This document shows, one piece after another, positions 24,783 through 36,776 of a DNA stretch of 64,000 nucleotides. The notes under the pieces were generated by a model. That model saw only the letters and a list, made by a program, of their open reading frames with translations, ran no database searches and had not been told where the DNA came from. Numbering within the stretch: the stretch's first letter is position 1; each line of letters opens with the position of its first letter. This DNA comes from Diphasiastrum complanatum (taxonomy: Eukaryota; Streptophyta; Lycopodiopsida; Lycopodiales; Lycopodiaceae). The translations under genes were made by a program, and so were the position numbers. Where the stretch lies: assembly GCA_029204225.1 (NCBI GenBank), contig CM055092.1:72242308-72306307 (forward strand). Reading direction: 5' to 3'.

Positions 24783-25436
24783 CTATAACGATCGCCAAGA
24801 GAAGATCTTCAAGAATCCTGTCACATGCAAACCAAAAGGATACCTGTGAAGCATAAACCACCCAACCAATGACAATGGCTAGTCAATATCCTAACCACTT
24901 CTCCCCCAGGCCACGATGAATGAATACAAAAGAGGAGAGGTTCCTGGCTCATGAATCTGAAATTCCAATAGGGAGATGGGCAAGTTTCCATGGTATATAT
25001 TCTCTCCAAGAGGAGAGAATAATCCCCTTAGGATCCCATGCAATCCTATAATAAGCTATTGATCTCCTATTCTTGCATTATAGCAGTCAAACACCATGCA
25101 AATGCTCCTATGTCTAAATATAGGTCTCGGCCCTCATATGATTATTAATTACTTTATCAATCATGCCCAGAATGACGAGTCATAACTAATAACCACAAAC
25201 AACTAGAGTGATCGGCTATTCACATCAGGAATTATTCCAAATCCCTCATATTGGACAGGACATAACTCTCCATCTTCTATAATGGAATCCATCTCCTTTT
25301 GAGATTCACTTTGATATGAGATTTGGTAGCTTGTGGTTATTGCTCACATCTGTGGTTCTCTTCAACATAGGTGTGGTGGTTGCTTCCCTATTCTAGTTTG
25401 CTTGACTTGGATTGAGAGTATTGCACATGACATTTG

Positions 25437-25448
25437 TGGTATCAAAGC
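25437..25448 (+). promoter_or_regulatory. Plus-strand primer-binding site-like sequence
   Basis: TGGTATCAAAGC follows an LTR-like end (..cacatgaca at 25,432). It faces right, opposite to the site at 24,771-24,782, so the 650 bp between them is bounded by outward-facing primer sites. No gag follows on the plus strand. Confidence 0.45.
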
Positions 25449-25468
25449 TTAAGATCCAATAATCATTT

Positions 25469-26645
25469 TGTTCAACATGATTCTCTTTTCATTTGAAGAG
25501 TTTATTGCTTTTGTAGCTTTCTTTTTGCTAGTTTCTAACTTTTAATTTTTCAGGTCTTCTTTTACAAGTAGAGGTGAAGAAGTCCTCCAAATCCAAGGTA
25601 GAGCCTCCAAATGTCCTCCAAGCAACCTGCAAGCTTCAAGATGCTCCCCAACTCCAAGCTAAGATGCCTCCACATGCAAGTAAGGATCTACAAGCCTCCA
25701 AGGATCTCTCCTCCACTTGTGTCCCTACTCTTTAAACACAAAGATAGATAACAAGCTGGCCTCAAGTATTCACCACCCAACCGTAGCTAGATCCAAGCTC
25801 CAAGCAAGACCTATCTAGCACCCCCTTGCTAACCATAAACAAATCACAAGCATACCACAACACTCCATAGCATACTCAAGATCCAAACCCTACTTATGTC
25901 CCATACCATAAGCAAGATCGAAACCTCAAGCATACTACCACAAGAAAGCACTCTACACACTAGTAGCAACACTAGAGCATAAGCCAAGCAAACAAGAGAG
26001 ATCTCTCCCTCCCAATGGACGCCCTACTACCCTCATATAGATGGCCCATGGACCCCTCCAATGCACTATGGAGTTCCATGCTCATCCAATGAGAGAGAGA
26101 GAGAGAGAAGCCTAGGGGAGTTAAAGAATCTCCAAGAGCCTCCATAGGCTTATGGAATGTCAAGAGACTCCTTCCATAACCTATGACTCTTTGAATGCCT
26201 TTCTTGTGGGAGTTGGGAACTCAATGGACACTTTAGAAGGGCGCCCTCCTACTAGGTCTCATTGCCCAAGTTGTGCAAGTATACTTTGGTCCTAGACCAA
26301 TAAAGTGATATGGTTCAAGGTTGAGGCCCAAGGTTTAGAAAAATAGTCATCCAATGACTTTCTAACACCTCTCTAGGTTCCATACCTCCATCCAAGGCAT
26401 AGACACCTACCTGTCCTTAACCAATGACACTAGTACCTCAATCTAAGACACCTACCCTTAATACTAAGGGTACCCCTTATCCAAGGGTCACGTGACTCCA
26501 TACCTCCAACTAAGGTATAGTCACTTGTCTGTCCTTATCCAAGGGCACATACCCTTAATCCTAAGGGTACCTTGCCATTTAGCCCCCAACACTAAATGGA
26601 CTATTAGGGGTCTGAAGTACTGCTAGTTACATAGGTATGTAACAT
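25469..26645 (-). repeat. Gypsy-3 3' LTR (lower end uncertain)
   Basis: The upper end is firm: on the minus strand a polypurine tract (tttagggggaaggaa, complement of 26,646-26,660) is followed by TGTTACATACC. The lower end is placed tentatively at a tgttcaac on the plus strand. Internally the phrases cttaatc.taagggta and cctccatccaaggcat recur several times as short sub-repeats (26,380-26,570). Confidence 0.6.
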
Positions 26646-26699
26646 TCCTTCCCCCTAAACTTAAATTTTTTCTTGTAGGAAAAATTTTAAAAAATTCTT

Positions 26700-28116
26700 C
26701 TGGAGATCAGCCTCCTTTTCCTAGGTATCCTCCTCTTCTGATTTGCCCCTCCACCTGACTAAAAATTTCCGAAGCACTCTACTCCGTAGAGTTTTCTGTC
26801 GACTATTAACAATCGCCTCGAGTTTAGGTGGTCCACTCACGGACTCATCACGAAGAAGTTCCACTAGATCTTCCACAGGGATCAGGGTCCCCACACCCCC
26901 AACGAGGGTTTCAACTTACTAACGTGGAAAACAGGATGAATTCCAACGTTAGCTGGAAGGTCTAGTTTGTATGTGACCTTGTTTATCACTTGGATAACTT
27001 TAAAAGGACCGCAATACCTAGGTGCCAACTTTGCACACCTAATAGTTTTCAAGCCCCTAGAGTGACTAGGGACTCTCAAAAACACCCAGTCGTTGACCAT
27101 GAATACCTTGTGCTTCCGAGATAGATCAGCATAGTGCCTTGCCTTGTCCTGGGCCCTTCTTATGCTATCTTTAGCCAGCTGTAACATTTCTTGCATATCC
27201 GCAAGGAAATCAGTTGCGGCTTGCACCTGTAGGTTTTTCATGCCAACACTAATTGGTGATCAAGGTTGAAAACCATACATAAGCATGAAAGGACTGAATC
27301 CGGTCGCTGAATGTTTTGCACTGTTATATGCAAATTTCACTAGTGGAAGGTACTGTTTCCAATCAGACTACCGATGGCCCACATATGCTTGAAGCATATC
27401 CTCCATCGTCTGATTGGTCCTTTCCGTTTGACCGTCTGATTCTGGATGATTTGTAGAACTCAAACTTAAAGTTGTTTCCAACTTTTCAAATACTGCTTGC
27501 CAAAAATTCCCAGTGAATTTTGGGTCACGGTCACTGACAATATCGCAAGGCAGCCCGTACAGTTGAAAAATCTTCTCAACAAACAGTTGAGCTAGTTCTG
27601 AAGCTTTATCAGTAGTTTTCGTTGGGATAAATGAGCAAACTTCGTAAGTCTGTCAACAATGACCCAAACCGAATCGTGGCCCTTCCCTATACGTGGAAGC
27701 CCGACCACAAAATCCATAGATATACTTTTCCACTTTCCGGTAGGAATATCTAAAGGATGTAATAGGCCACTAGCTTTTAGCCTCTCTGCTTTATTCAACT
27801 GGCACTTAGTACATTCAAATACATAGGCCTCTACCTGACTTTTCATCTTAGGCCACCAAAATTGCCTTCAAACTAAGTCAAGTGTTCTTTGTATACCCGG
27901 ATGTCCTACGCATGGACTATCATGACACTCATGCAAGATTTGGGCCCTTATAGTGTCATTCTCTGGTACACACACCTTTCCTTTACGAAACAAAATCCTG
28001 TTTCGAATTAGAAAATCTGTTTCAGTCTTTCCCTGATTCAAGGAATCTTGCAAACCTGAATCGACCCCCGAAAGTACTTGTTGCCAATACTTTCCAAAAA
28101 AAAGGATCGGACTCAT
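26700..28116 (-). pseudogene. Gypsy-3 integrase and chromodomain
   Basis: The zinc-binding region is clean (HECHDSPCVGHPGIQRTL, then after a TGA at 27,868-27,870 in a Trp codon position QFWWPKMKSQVEAY and CTKCQLNK). The core has the first Asp (SMDFVVGLP), a frameshift near 27,620, the second Asp (DIVSDRDPKFTG) and the Glu region (NHPESDGQTERTNQTMEDML). More stops occur near 27,369 and 27,262. The C-terminal domain (YCGPFKVIQVINKVTYKL, IHPVFHVSKLKPS) and a chromodomain (LRKFLVRWRGKSEEED at about 26,720-26,800) follow. In chromoviruses the chromodomain guides integration to heterochromatin. Confidence 0.92.
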
Positions 28117-30100
28117 ATAGTCCTTGAAGAGACTGAAACAACTCTGATTTTATAACAGTAAAGCACAACTGATTAATAACCAGTAACCGACTCAAAGCAT
28201 ACGCTAGATTATTTTGACTTCCTTTACAATAACGTATAGAAAAGTCAAAGATTTGCATCAGCTTAGCCCATCTAGCTTGCCTCCCCTTTAAATCTATAGC
28301 ATCACAGAAATATCGAAGAGTCTGATGATCCGTCAAAATTTTGAATCTGGCTCCATACAAATAAAGTCGTCAAATTTTCAAGGAATGAACAATTGCAACC
28401 AGTTCCTTCTCATAGGTACAATACCTAGAGTGAGCAGGATTGAGTTTCTTGCTTCCATAAGCCACATGATGTCCATCTTGCATCAAAACAGCTCCAATAG
28501 CATAATCACTGGCATCGGTCCTAACTACAAAAGTCTTATTAGGATCGCCAATGATTAGGATTGGTACCGAAGTGACACTTTTCTTAAGCAACTCAAAACA
28601 ATTATTCATATCCTTCGTCCACACCACTAGTGGACTCTTAGCCCTCCGGCTTAGCTTTTTATAGCCTTTCAAGGCCTGGGTAAGGGGAAATGCCAATCGA
28701 GCAAATTGGGGAATATGCCGACAGAAAAATTCCACAAACCCCAAGAAAGACTTGATTTCCCGAATTGTGGTGAGAATAGGCCAATCAATAACCCTCTGGA
28801 TACGATCAGCCTCAATCTCCACCCCCCGTTCGAAAATCTTATGTCCCAAGTAGGACAATTCCTTAGCAAAAAAGTCACACTTAGACTCCTTGGCAAGGAG
28901 CTTTTCCCTTCTTAGAATGTCCAAGACAATCCTAAGATGCTCTTTATGTTCCGCCAAAGTCTTACTGAACACTAGAATATCATCTAAGAATACCACTACG
29001 AATCTTCCCAAATATGGCCTGAACAAATCGTTCATCATTTGTTGGAAAGTTGCCGGTGCATTGGTCAAACCTATAGGCAACACCAAAAATTCGTAGTGAC
29101 CAAAGCGAGTTCGAAACCCGGTTTTTGGTATATCTTTTGCCTTAATGTGTATCTGATGGTAGTCCGATCTTAAATCTATCTTGGTAAAGTACCCAACACC
29201 ACCAAGGTAGTCTATTAGATCATCCATCCGCGGCAGTGGATATCTATTCTTAATGGTTACCTTGTTCAATTTCTTATAGTCGACGCAAAACCTTATAGTC
29301 CCATCATTATTGGCCACCAGAACCACTGGTGATGCCCAAGGAGACTTACTAGGTTGTACCCATCCCTTTTTCAGGTAATCATGTAATTGCCTATTTACCT
29401 TAGCCTCTTCCAAAACACTCATCCTATAAGGACGTTGTGCGATTGGAATTGCTCCAGGTATTAGGTCAATTTTATGATCAACTGTCCTTTCTGGTGGTAA
29501 ACCTACAAGAAGGTCTAAAAAAACATCATTGAATTCCTGCCTAAGTTCATTATAGGCTTCAAATTCTATAGTGTTCTCACTGGGTATATTCATGGCATTT
29601 ATGTTAAGTTCTTCATCATTGCAGCAAATGATATCATTTTGAAAACATAAATAAACTTTAAAATCAGAATTCTTCATAATAGAATTAAGTTCCTATTTAG
29701 AATAAGGGTTAACATTTTTAGTGTCAACACTTAAACTAGCCTTTATCTTAATTAAAGAATTCTCATGCATATAAGATAAAGATTTCTCAACAAAATCAAT
29801 TCTCAATGTTTTGTTCTTATCAAAATGCCATTGTTGCCCAAGAACAATATCTACATTAGCTAATTGAACATCATGGAATTCTAGTTTTTCAGAAATAATC
29901 CTAAATGTGCAATTCTACATCAGGAACAATAAAATCCATCAAATCGGAATTACTTCCCGATGCCATTGTCACACGATATTTTTTCTCACTTTTTTTGGTA
30001 GGAAGATTTAGCGTCTGCACCAAATTTACATTAATAAAGTTATGAGTGGATCCCGTGTCAAAAATAACATTAACAACTTGATCATTAACTTTACCTTTAA
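28022..30100 (-). pseudogene. Gypsy-3 protease, reverse transcriptase and RNase H
   Basis: Protease active site DTGS lies at 30,048-30,059 (VIFDTGSTHNFINVN), followed by frameshifted protease remnant to about 29,690. A 435-codon open frame (29,677-28,370) then holds the whole RT: KSPWASPVVLVANNDGTIRF, NRYPLPRMDDLID, FTKIDLRSDYHQI, NAPATFQQMMND, and the intact catalytic block FLDDILVF at residues 230-237. RNase H begins with RTDASDYAIG and YEKELVAI, is stopped by one TGA (28,370-28,372, at the usual Trp of KxWRxYLYG), and goes on in the same frame to 28,022. A run of eight A (28,096-28,103) marks the frameshift into the integrase frame. Confidence 0.93.
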
Positions 30101-31075
30101 TTCAAATAAGGTCATTAGGACCAAAAACTATAGAACTAAGAAAATAAACATCCATCTCATTACTTCGAGACAGATTACCTGAGGTTGAAGCTTGTTTTTT
30201 GATGCAATCACGACTCGCCATTGCACTTGAAGCACAGGTTCTTCTTACGAGCTTCAGCTTTATCGTTGCCACCATGATGGTTTTTAAAGTTTTTCTTGGT
30301 TTTCTTAGGATTGTTGGAATTGGGATGTGTTTCATTAACAACTTCCCTATCCTTCCTCTTAAATTGATAACTTTTTTTCTGCTCATTAGGCTGTTGACCC
30401 CTAGGTGGCTTAGGCGTGTCATCAAAGTATTTTGCAGCCCTAATAGCATCTTCTAGGATTATTGGATGGTTCCTACGAACATCCACTTGATAATCTTTTT
30501 GGTAACCCATCAATAAACATTAACATTTGTACCTTAGGCGGAATATCACTATAAAGTGGATTCAGATACTCATGAAAATCTTGAATAAATTGTTTCAAAC
30601 CTTTATTCATGGTTAGATGACTCAACTTTTGAAAGTGTTCATAGTCATCTAAGAGTGGTAGAAAATAATCCCTAAAGGGCTTGCAAAAATCATCCCATGT
30701 ACAAGGTTGATTGCCCTTTGCAACTAGGTCATCCCACCAAACTAAGGCTCTTCCTTCAAGGAACATGGTGATAGTGGATAACTTCTCAGATTCAGGGAAT
30801 TGGTTCATGGCAAAGTATTTGTTCCAAACATTCAGCCAAGAACTTACCACTTGTAAGTTCCTATTCTTCTTCTACCCCTTAAACACTATTACAGGAGGTG
30901 AAACTACATGCTTCTTCTGATTGGCTAACCTAGACTCTAAGTCTTGGTTTCTTTGATTAGTTTCAAGAAGCTGCTTATTAGTGGCTTGAATTTGTTGGTA
31001 TAAAAGTTCAAGAGCTTGTGCCACATTGGATGAGTTTGATAGATCAAATGTTGGGTTTTCATTGGTTTGATCCAT
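30101..31075 (-). pseudogene. Gypsy-3 gag
   Basis: Starts MDQTNENPTFDLSNSS at 31,075, with a coiled-coil-like stretch (ALELLYQQIQATNKQLLETN). One TAG lies near 30,872. The capsid domain is clean at 30,850-30,490: FLEGRALVWWDDLVAKG, WDDFCKPFRDYFLP, HLTMNKGLKQFIQDFHEYL. A frameshift near 30,495 leads to ILEDAIRAAKYFDD and a basic linker. The zinc knuckle opens with CFKCNGE but its second half is cut by a small deletion, so the nucleocapsid would not fold. Confidence 0.9.
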
Positions 31076-31079
31076 TGGG

Positions 31080-31500
31080 GTTGCTTGTGTGTTTTCCTAC
31101 TATGCAAATACAACAACAAGTGCTCAAATTACAATGATAGAAATGCTTCAATTGTTACATCCAATGCAAATAAAAAAACATTCACTTCTATTCATTCAAT
31201 CTTATTGTTTGTAAGCTCAATCCAAGCCTACTATTTGCAAGCTTAATCCAAGCTTAAGAGGAAAACAACATCAAGCTATATTTGCCTTAATCAAAAGCAA
31301 AAATGAAAATTAAATCTTTATGTAAACTTCAATTAACTAATCCAAGCTAATGTTAACATAAACTTCCCATTCCCATTCCCATTCCAATTCTATTTGTCAT
31401 TTCAAAAGCAACCAAAGCTTGTTTTCTTTGTAGATTTCAATATAACATCCTGCGCGTTGATCCGATATCTCATAATGTTACAATTTTGATACAGCAGTCC
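31080..31500. other. Gypsy-3 leader remnant and junction
   Basis: Non-coding AT-rich sequence with a short (cccatt) run at about 31,365-31,390. No LTR or primer site was found. The change to different DNA is placed near 31,445. Confidence 0.4.
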
Positions 31501-31518
31501 TCCCAATAGGTTGATTTT

Positions 31519-31873
31519 GTAAGCTGTGGTTGGTATACGATATGCGATGCCAAACACTTTTTCAATTGGCTTGCACTACATATGGACTTCCTAATCTGGA
31601 AGAGGTAATCTTCGATTAATAACATTTAATTATGTTTTTGTTTTTTGTTTTCATAATCAAACTCCTAATAACTAATCTTTGATTAATAACATTTAATTGT
31701 GTTTATGTTTTTTTCAGTTTAAATGTCCAAAGATCTCCCCAATTGAGATAATGCACTTCAGGCAGGAGACCATAAAGCTTGTAATCGAAAATTCATATCC
31801 AGTTGCAGTGGCAGAGTGTTCTCCACCCAAGCTACTTCCAACTGGAGAAATGGATTTAGAGATTGTAGATAGT
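31519..31873 (+). pseudogene. Two exon-like pieces of an unidentified gene
   Basis: A frame ending FQLACTTYGLPNLEE at 31,614 is followed by GTAATC. A 103-bp AT-rich intron-like stretch ends in a pyrimidine tract and TTTTCAG at 31,717. The next frame begins in phase (FKCPKISPIEIMHFRQET, ENSYPVAVAECSPPKLLP, GEMDLEIVD) and stops at 31,874. A one-base shift there would continue into DTDKKFVSLDVDEAHVQKI. The joint keeps frame and both borders are canonical, so this looks like host coding sequence rather than chance. I do not recognise the protein. The frameshift suggests a decayed or partial copy. Confidence 0.45.
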
Positions 31874-32086
31874 TGATACTGATAAAAAATTTGTCTCACT
31901 TGATGTGGATGAGGCACATGTACAGAAAATTTTAATAGAAATATATTTGTAGTTTTCTATGGTTGTTCTTACTTGTTTGTTTTCCTATTATTAATTCAGG
32001 TTATGATTCATTCATCTTCAATTTCTATGGTTTTTCGACATGTTTGTTTTTCATAGCCTTGACGCCTTGCATTTACCATGCTTTTT

Positions 32087-32213
32087 TTTGGATAAGTTCA
32101 GAATGATGATCTGATCGAACCTTTGCCACAACCAATCCAAACATGCGACATTAGTTCACTTAGATTTGTTGCAGCAAAGCTTTGATCAGATCATCATCTG
32201 ACCATATCCAAAT
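32087..32213. repeat. Hairpin-forming inverted repeat, 127 bp
   Basis: The left arm (32,087-32,126, containing tgatgatctgatc) and the right arm (32,174-32,213, containing gatcagatcatca) are about 40 nt each with a few mismatches and a 47-nt loop. The arm ends, tttggata and tatccaaa, also pair. It lies between the two copies of the exon-like segment. Confidence 0.75.
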
Positions 32214-32331
32214 ATGCCAAGACAAGGACAATACAGACCAAGGCAATGAAGACCAAAAATACAACCGATATATCCGAGACTTCAAAAAGGGCAAGCATCA
32301 ATTCGATATCTGATTGTAGTGGTCACTAGAG

Positions 32332-32416
32332 TTCAAGTGACCGAAGATCTCTCCAATGGAGATAATGCATTTCCTGCAGGAGACAATGAATCTTGTTATT
32401 GAAAACTCATATTTAC
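32332..32416 (+). pseudogene. Partial second copy of the exon at 31,718
   Basis: Encodes FK, a stop, then PKISPMEIMHFLQETMNLVIENSY, matching the upstream exon at most positions before diverging. It has an in-frame TGA at the third codon. It is a partial duplication, the original being about 600 bp to the left. Confidence 0.6.
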
Positions 32417-32419
32417 ATT

Positions 32420-33848
32420 GTGTTTTGTACCATGGAAATGGAGATTATAGAAATGAAAGAGTCTCATAGAAAAAGTGGTTCATATATTTTCAAAAATGAT
32501 GTCTACAAAAAATTGTGTTACATAATACAAAGTTCCATAGTTCATAATCTATGATCTTCAATTTCGATGGATGTTCCAATATCTTTGCATTTTATATGCT
32601 CTTCCTGCCTTACTCTTACCTACACAAGAGAAATTGTTTTAGTTAATATATTTTATGAAATTGATTCACTTAGAAATAGAGAAAAATGAATATTTTTATA
32701 TGGCATAAGGTACCTTTACACCATTCAATCAAAATTGATAGTACTGAGGTAGATCGAATTGCAACATGTCTAGTTCTGATCGAATGTGATTGAGACACCA
32801 ATCTTCCTCGACCTCAACCATTGCAAGTATGTTGTCATTTCTTTTCACTGTTATCTGAAGTTGCTTTTGAGGGTTTATACCAAAATCTTGATCAAGTGGC
32901 TTTTAAACATTTTTGCATTTAATCCATCTTCTATAATAGAACAGCAAAGTGAGCATTTGTTTTTCGATGTGATATCTAATTGTCATGGATGAGTAACGTA
33001 CTATGCACTCAACTTGCTGATTTTTTTTGTATTCCAACCATCATCCAACAACTCGGCGATTATTTCAGCACTCAAGTCCTTACAAATAAACATTGTTTTC
33101 GTTTTCCAAACATTGCATTTGGAAAAAAAATCAACAAAAATAGTAGAAGGTAGATACCAACTTAATTAATTATTCTTTGATCCAGTGCTACATTTTAATA
33201 TACTCTGAATATCAATATATAGCCTAGACCATGTTGGATTTATTTCCTCTACTCTCCCCAATCCCATCTTTAATCTGCCTCCATTCATGTTGCATATTTA
33301 CTCGCGTTGTCGCGCAGTCTGCATATTAACATGCAAATTCTCACAGGCGATGAAAGGACGAAAAGCGAAGGCTGACGTCACACCCCCTTCAAGCTCGTCC
33401 CATGCAGTTGCCCTAACAGACTGGACAACAATTGCAGCCACCATGTGATATCTCATTACTTACAAAATCAGAGGCCCTCAAATCTATTTCTCATTTTTTT
33501 TATTAATCTTTTACTTCTTAGTAATTTCTTGAATATAAGACATCGGACTAGTTTATATAAATTCTTTCCAACATGAAGTTATTATTCTGAAAGACTGTTA
33601 TGTCATATAAATTACTACTTGTGGGAATGGACTTGGGATTCAGATAAATTATACGGTTAAAGTGTTTCAATTTCTTAAACCTAAGATATCTTTGTTGCAT
33701 AAATAGGTTTCGATGGAATGGTAGTTTCTATCACTTTGGTTGAAAATATTTGAAGGAATAGTCTTGTTTGTAATAGAGTAAATCCTTTAATGAAATGCAC
33801 TTATTATTGACTTTTCTTGGATTTAGATATTTTCATATATCATCTTTC
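32420..33848. other. Intergenic with one short exon-like ORF
   Basis: Mostly AT-rich and unrecognised. At about 33,352-33,450, after a ttctcacag acceptor-like string, a short frame reads MKGRKAKADVTPPSSSSH and ends at TGA near 33,450. Its GC content is clearly higher than the surroundings. It might be an exon of the same decayed gene, but nothing confirms it. Confidence 0.3.
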
Positions 33849-35173
33849 TGTTGGTGTATGATGTGAAATGCTTGGTCTACGATTGATTACGATTGCAGCG
33901 GACGTGACAAAAGCAGAACACGAGAGACGATTACGATGTAAAATGATGCCTCAACCAATAGTTAGTAACTACGATTTCAGGAACATGGATTGACTAGGGA
34001 GCGAAATCACATGCTTGTTTTCGCTTGGGTTATCAGAGTAGGAATCTGAGACTGCCATAACAGTAGGATTGCGAAGCATTAGGCATCTTGGACAGCCATG
34101 CGATCCTATGTCTCTGATAGCCGTGTTTGTGTGCAAGAGAGTGAGAGAGACAATTGCATTCAATCAAGAACGTAAAGATTGAACAGTAGCAAATCTGTAT
34201 ATATAAAAGAGAATCGAACACAATACAATAGCGTTGACAAGCGCGTGCTCCTAATTACAGACTCAAAACAATAACTACAATTCTAAATCTCTCTCTCTCT
34301 CTATGTATAAATCACTAGCTCTAAGGAGCTAGTTACTTAAGACCTTTTGGTCTTTTGATCACTCTGTGTGTACATATTGTTCAACTCAACAACACCTATC
34401 CCCCCTTCTCTTCGTTCAAATACATATTTATAGTTGTTAGAGTCTTTTAATTTATTGTAATTACAGTTCACAAGATGATTAATAGCCGTTTAAACAAGAT
34501 TCGTAGATTCGTTATTTTGGAGCGTCGTGAAGGAGAGAAGTACAAAGAAACGTATCCTCTGTATGCATCGTAGTGAAAGGATGTAGGCCGTGATGGCCGT
34601 AGTCTGTCCGCAATTGTTTGAACAACTGCTGGTCATTCGATTACCTATTGATCATTTGCTTTGTAGATGATCGTTTGCTTCCTTCGTTGATAATCATAAG
34701 TGATAACTTACGGAGCTAAACAATGAGATGGGTCAACCGTAGTTAATTGACTTCGTAGGAACTCGTAAGTCGTCATCACTAGTCGACTTTGTTGGTAACC
34801 GTAAGTAGGTAGCTTACGTTTAAAAATGGTTGAGGAGAGTTGACTATGGTCATTCATAGGAGGTCGTAAGAAGGTCACTTGCGGTGGTCGACGAGATTTT
34901 ACTTTCGTTGCCATTGATGATTCCACAAGTGCTTGTAGATAGTAACCTACAATTTTTATTAATCCCTATGGTTTTGCGGTTGCGGTTTGAGTCGTGCTTC
35001 TCCATAAACGTTGTTTTAACGGTCCCCTTTGGTCAGACCGTAGGCTGGCGATAGCTTTGCGGTTCTGACTATTTCTTACTTTGCGTGTTTTTGCAGACTG
35101 ACTCAGAGAGATAGTATTCTTGAGAGTTGAAGGAGGGCGAAGGGATTAGTAGGAGAAGATTAGAATTCCAACA
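33849..35173 (-). repeat. Copia-B 3' LTR
   Basis: Bounded by TGTTGG on the left and CCAACA on the right (perfect short inverted ends), 1325 bp, next to a minus-strand polypurine tract (aagggagag, complement of 35,174-35,182). A diverged copy lies at 50,130-50,780 (matching caatacaat.gcg.tgacaagcgc and ctctctctctat blocks). Confidence 0.85.
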
Positions 35174-35182
35174 CTCTCCCTT

Positions 35183-36728
35183 AAGCTTGCTGCGATGAAT
35201 CTGGACTCACATTGAGATTTAACAAATCTACTAAAGTAAAATGTTTGTCGCTTGACAATGGTTTTGTCAAAATGTCAGCCAACATACTGTCGGTGTGACA
35301 GTAACTTAGTGCAACATCTTCGTTCTGAACCTTCTCTCTTAGAAGAAGAAGTTGAACCTCTATATGTTTGGTCCTTGTGTGAGTTCATCGGTTCAATCAC
35401 AGAGCTATACAACCCTGATTGTTGCATTGGAGTGGACCAATTTGTGGGAACCTTGGATCATGTAGTAGTCTTCTAGGCCATAAAATCTCCTTCACTGCTG
35501 ACGTAGCCGTGACATATTTTGATTCCGTAGAGGATAATGAAATGCATTTTTGCTTCATGCTATTCCATGAAATGGGTCCTCCTGCAAGAAAGCAAATGTA
35601 GCCAGAGGTGGATTTTCTGGTATCTACATCTCCTGCCCAGTCTGAATCAAAATAGGTAATCAATGAGAGTGCAGCTTCTGTATTTTCGTTGTAACTCAAG
35701 ACATAGTGCTTTGAGGATTGAATGTACTTTAGAACTCTTTGTACAGCTTTCCAATGTTGTAGGCTTGGATGGGACATGAATTGCGACATTGTGCTTACAA
35801 CATATGCTAGATCAGGTCGTGTGCAAATCATAGAGTACATAAGAGAACCTATGATAGACTGATAAGGGTAATTGCGCATTTCTTGCTGATCTGCCTTTGT
35901 TATGGGGCACATGTCTTTGGATAGCTTATATCTTGGATCCATAGGAGTGTCTATGGGCTTGTAATCCTCCATGCCATATCTTCGGAGTACATTAATTAGG
36001 TAAGATTGTTGGCTTATGGTGATCCTTCTGCTCGCGCGATCTCTGTGAATCTCCATTCCAAGTAGGTAATGGATTGGACCTAAATCAGTCATCTCAAACT
36101 CTGATGAGAGTAAGGATTTAGTTTCTTGCAGCAACTGATTTGAATTGCTGCTGATTAGGAAATCATCAAGGTATAGTGCTATTATAACATAGCTTGGCCC
36201 CTTTGGTTTTAAATAGACATTTGAGTCTGCGGTGCAGGAGGTAAAGTTGTGCTGCAACAAGAAATGATTTATTCTATCATACCAGACCCTTGGAGCTTGC
36301 TTCAGACCGTATAGTGCCTTATGCAATTTTCATAGTGGATGCTCCTTGCCTTGAGGAATGTGACCTTTTGGTCGATAGATGTAGACATCTTCTTGTATGT
36401 ATCCGTGTAGGACTGCCATCTGGATGTCCATATGGTGAATATTTAGACCTTCTGCAGCAGATATAGCCCATAGAGTACGAATAGACTGATGTTTTACTAC
36501 TGGACTGAAGGTCTCAGTGTAGTCTATTCCATACACTTGTTCAAAACCTTTAACTACCAGTCTAGCTTTCCATTTGAATATAGATCCATATAGCTTCAAC
36601 TTAAAGATCCATTTGGAATCAATTGGCTTTACACCTGTAGGAGAAATGACAAGACTCCAGGTCTTGTTCTTCATTAGAGATTGATACTCAGCATCTATGG
36701 CAACTTTCCATTTGTCTGCATCGGGCAT
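35183..36728 (-). pseudogene. Copia-B reverse transcriptase and RNase H
   Basis: The first part (36,728-36,330) has WKVAIDAEYQSLMKN, WIFKLKLYGSIFKWKARLV, DYTETFSPVVKHQSIR and GYIQEDVYI. A stop at about 36,330 separates it from a 309-codon frame with HKALYGLKQAPRVWYDRI, the intact active site YLDD (ALYLDDFLIS), EMTDLGPIHYLLGMEI, and RNase H motifs (YQSIIGSLMYSMICTRPDL, DSDWAGDVDTRKSTSGY, SSTESKYV). After a lesion at 35,397 the end is still readable (TRTKHIEVQ, LADILTKPL). This RT is catalytically plausible; only a few stops prevent a full polyprotein. Confidence 0.93.
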
Positions 36729-36776
36729 TGACAGTGCCTCTGCTACAATGGCAGGTTCATCATGACTGATGAAAGC

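Larger units (their letters stand above)
26661..31075 (-). mobile_element. Gypsy-3: Ty3 chromovirus, near complete but with lesions
   Basis: Domain order on the minus strand from 31,075 down: gag, protease, RT, RNase H, integrase zinc-binding region, integrase core, integrase C-terminus, chromodomain, polypurine tract, LTR. This is the Ty3/Gypsy order with the chromodomain typical of chromoviruses. No 5' LTR is found above 31,075; recognisable element sequence stops by about 31,445. Confidence 0.92.

Noticed and set aside
24821-25009. Minus-strand ORF of 62 codons in LTR-like DNA
   Set aside because: Short, between primer-site-like sequences, with no recognisable domain.
28325-29096. Plus-strand ORFs over the Gypsy-3 RT
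   Set aside because: Shadow frames of the well-supported minus-strand RT/RNase H.
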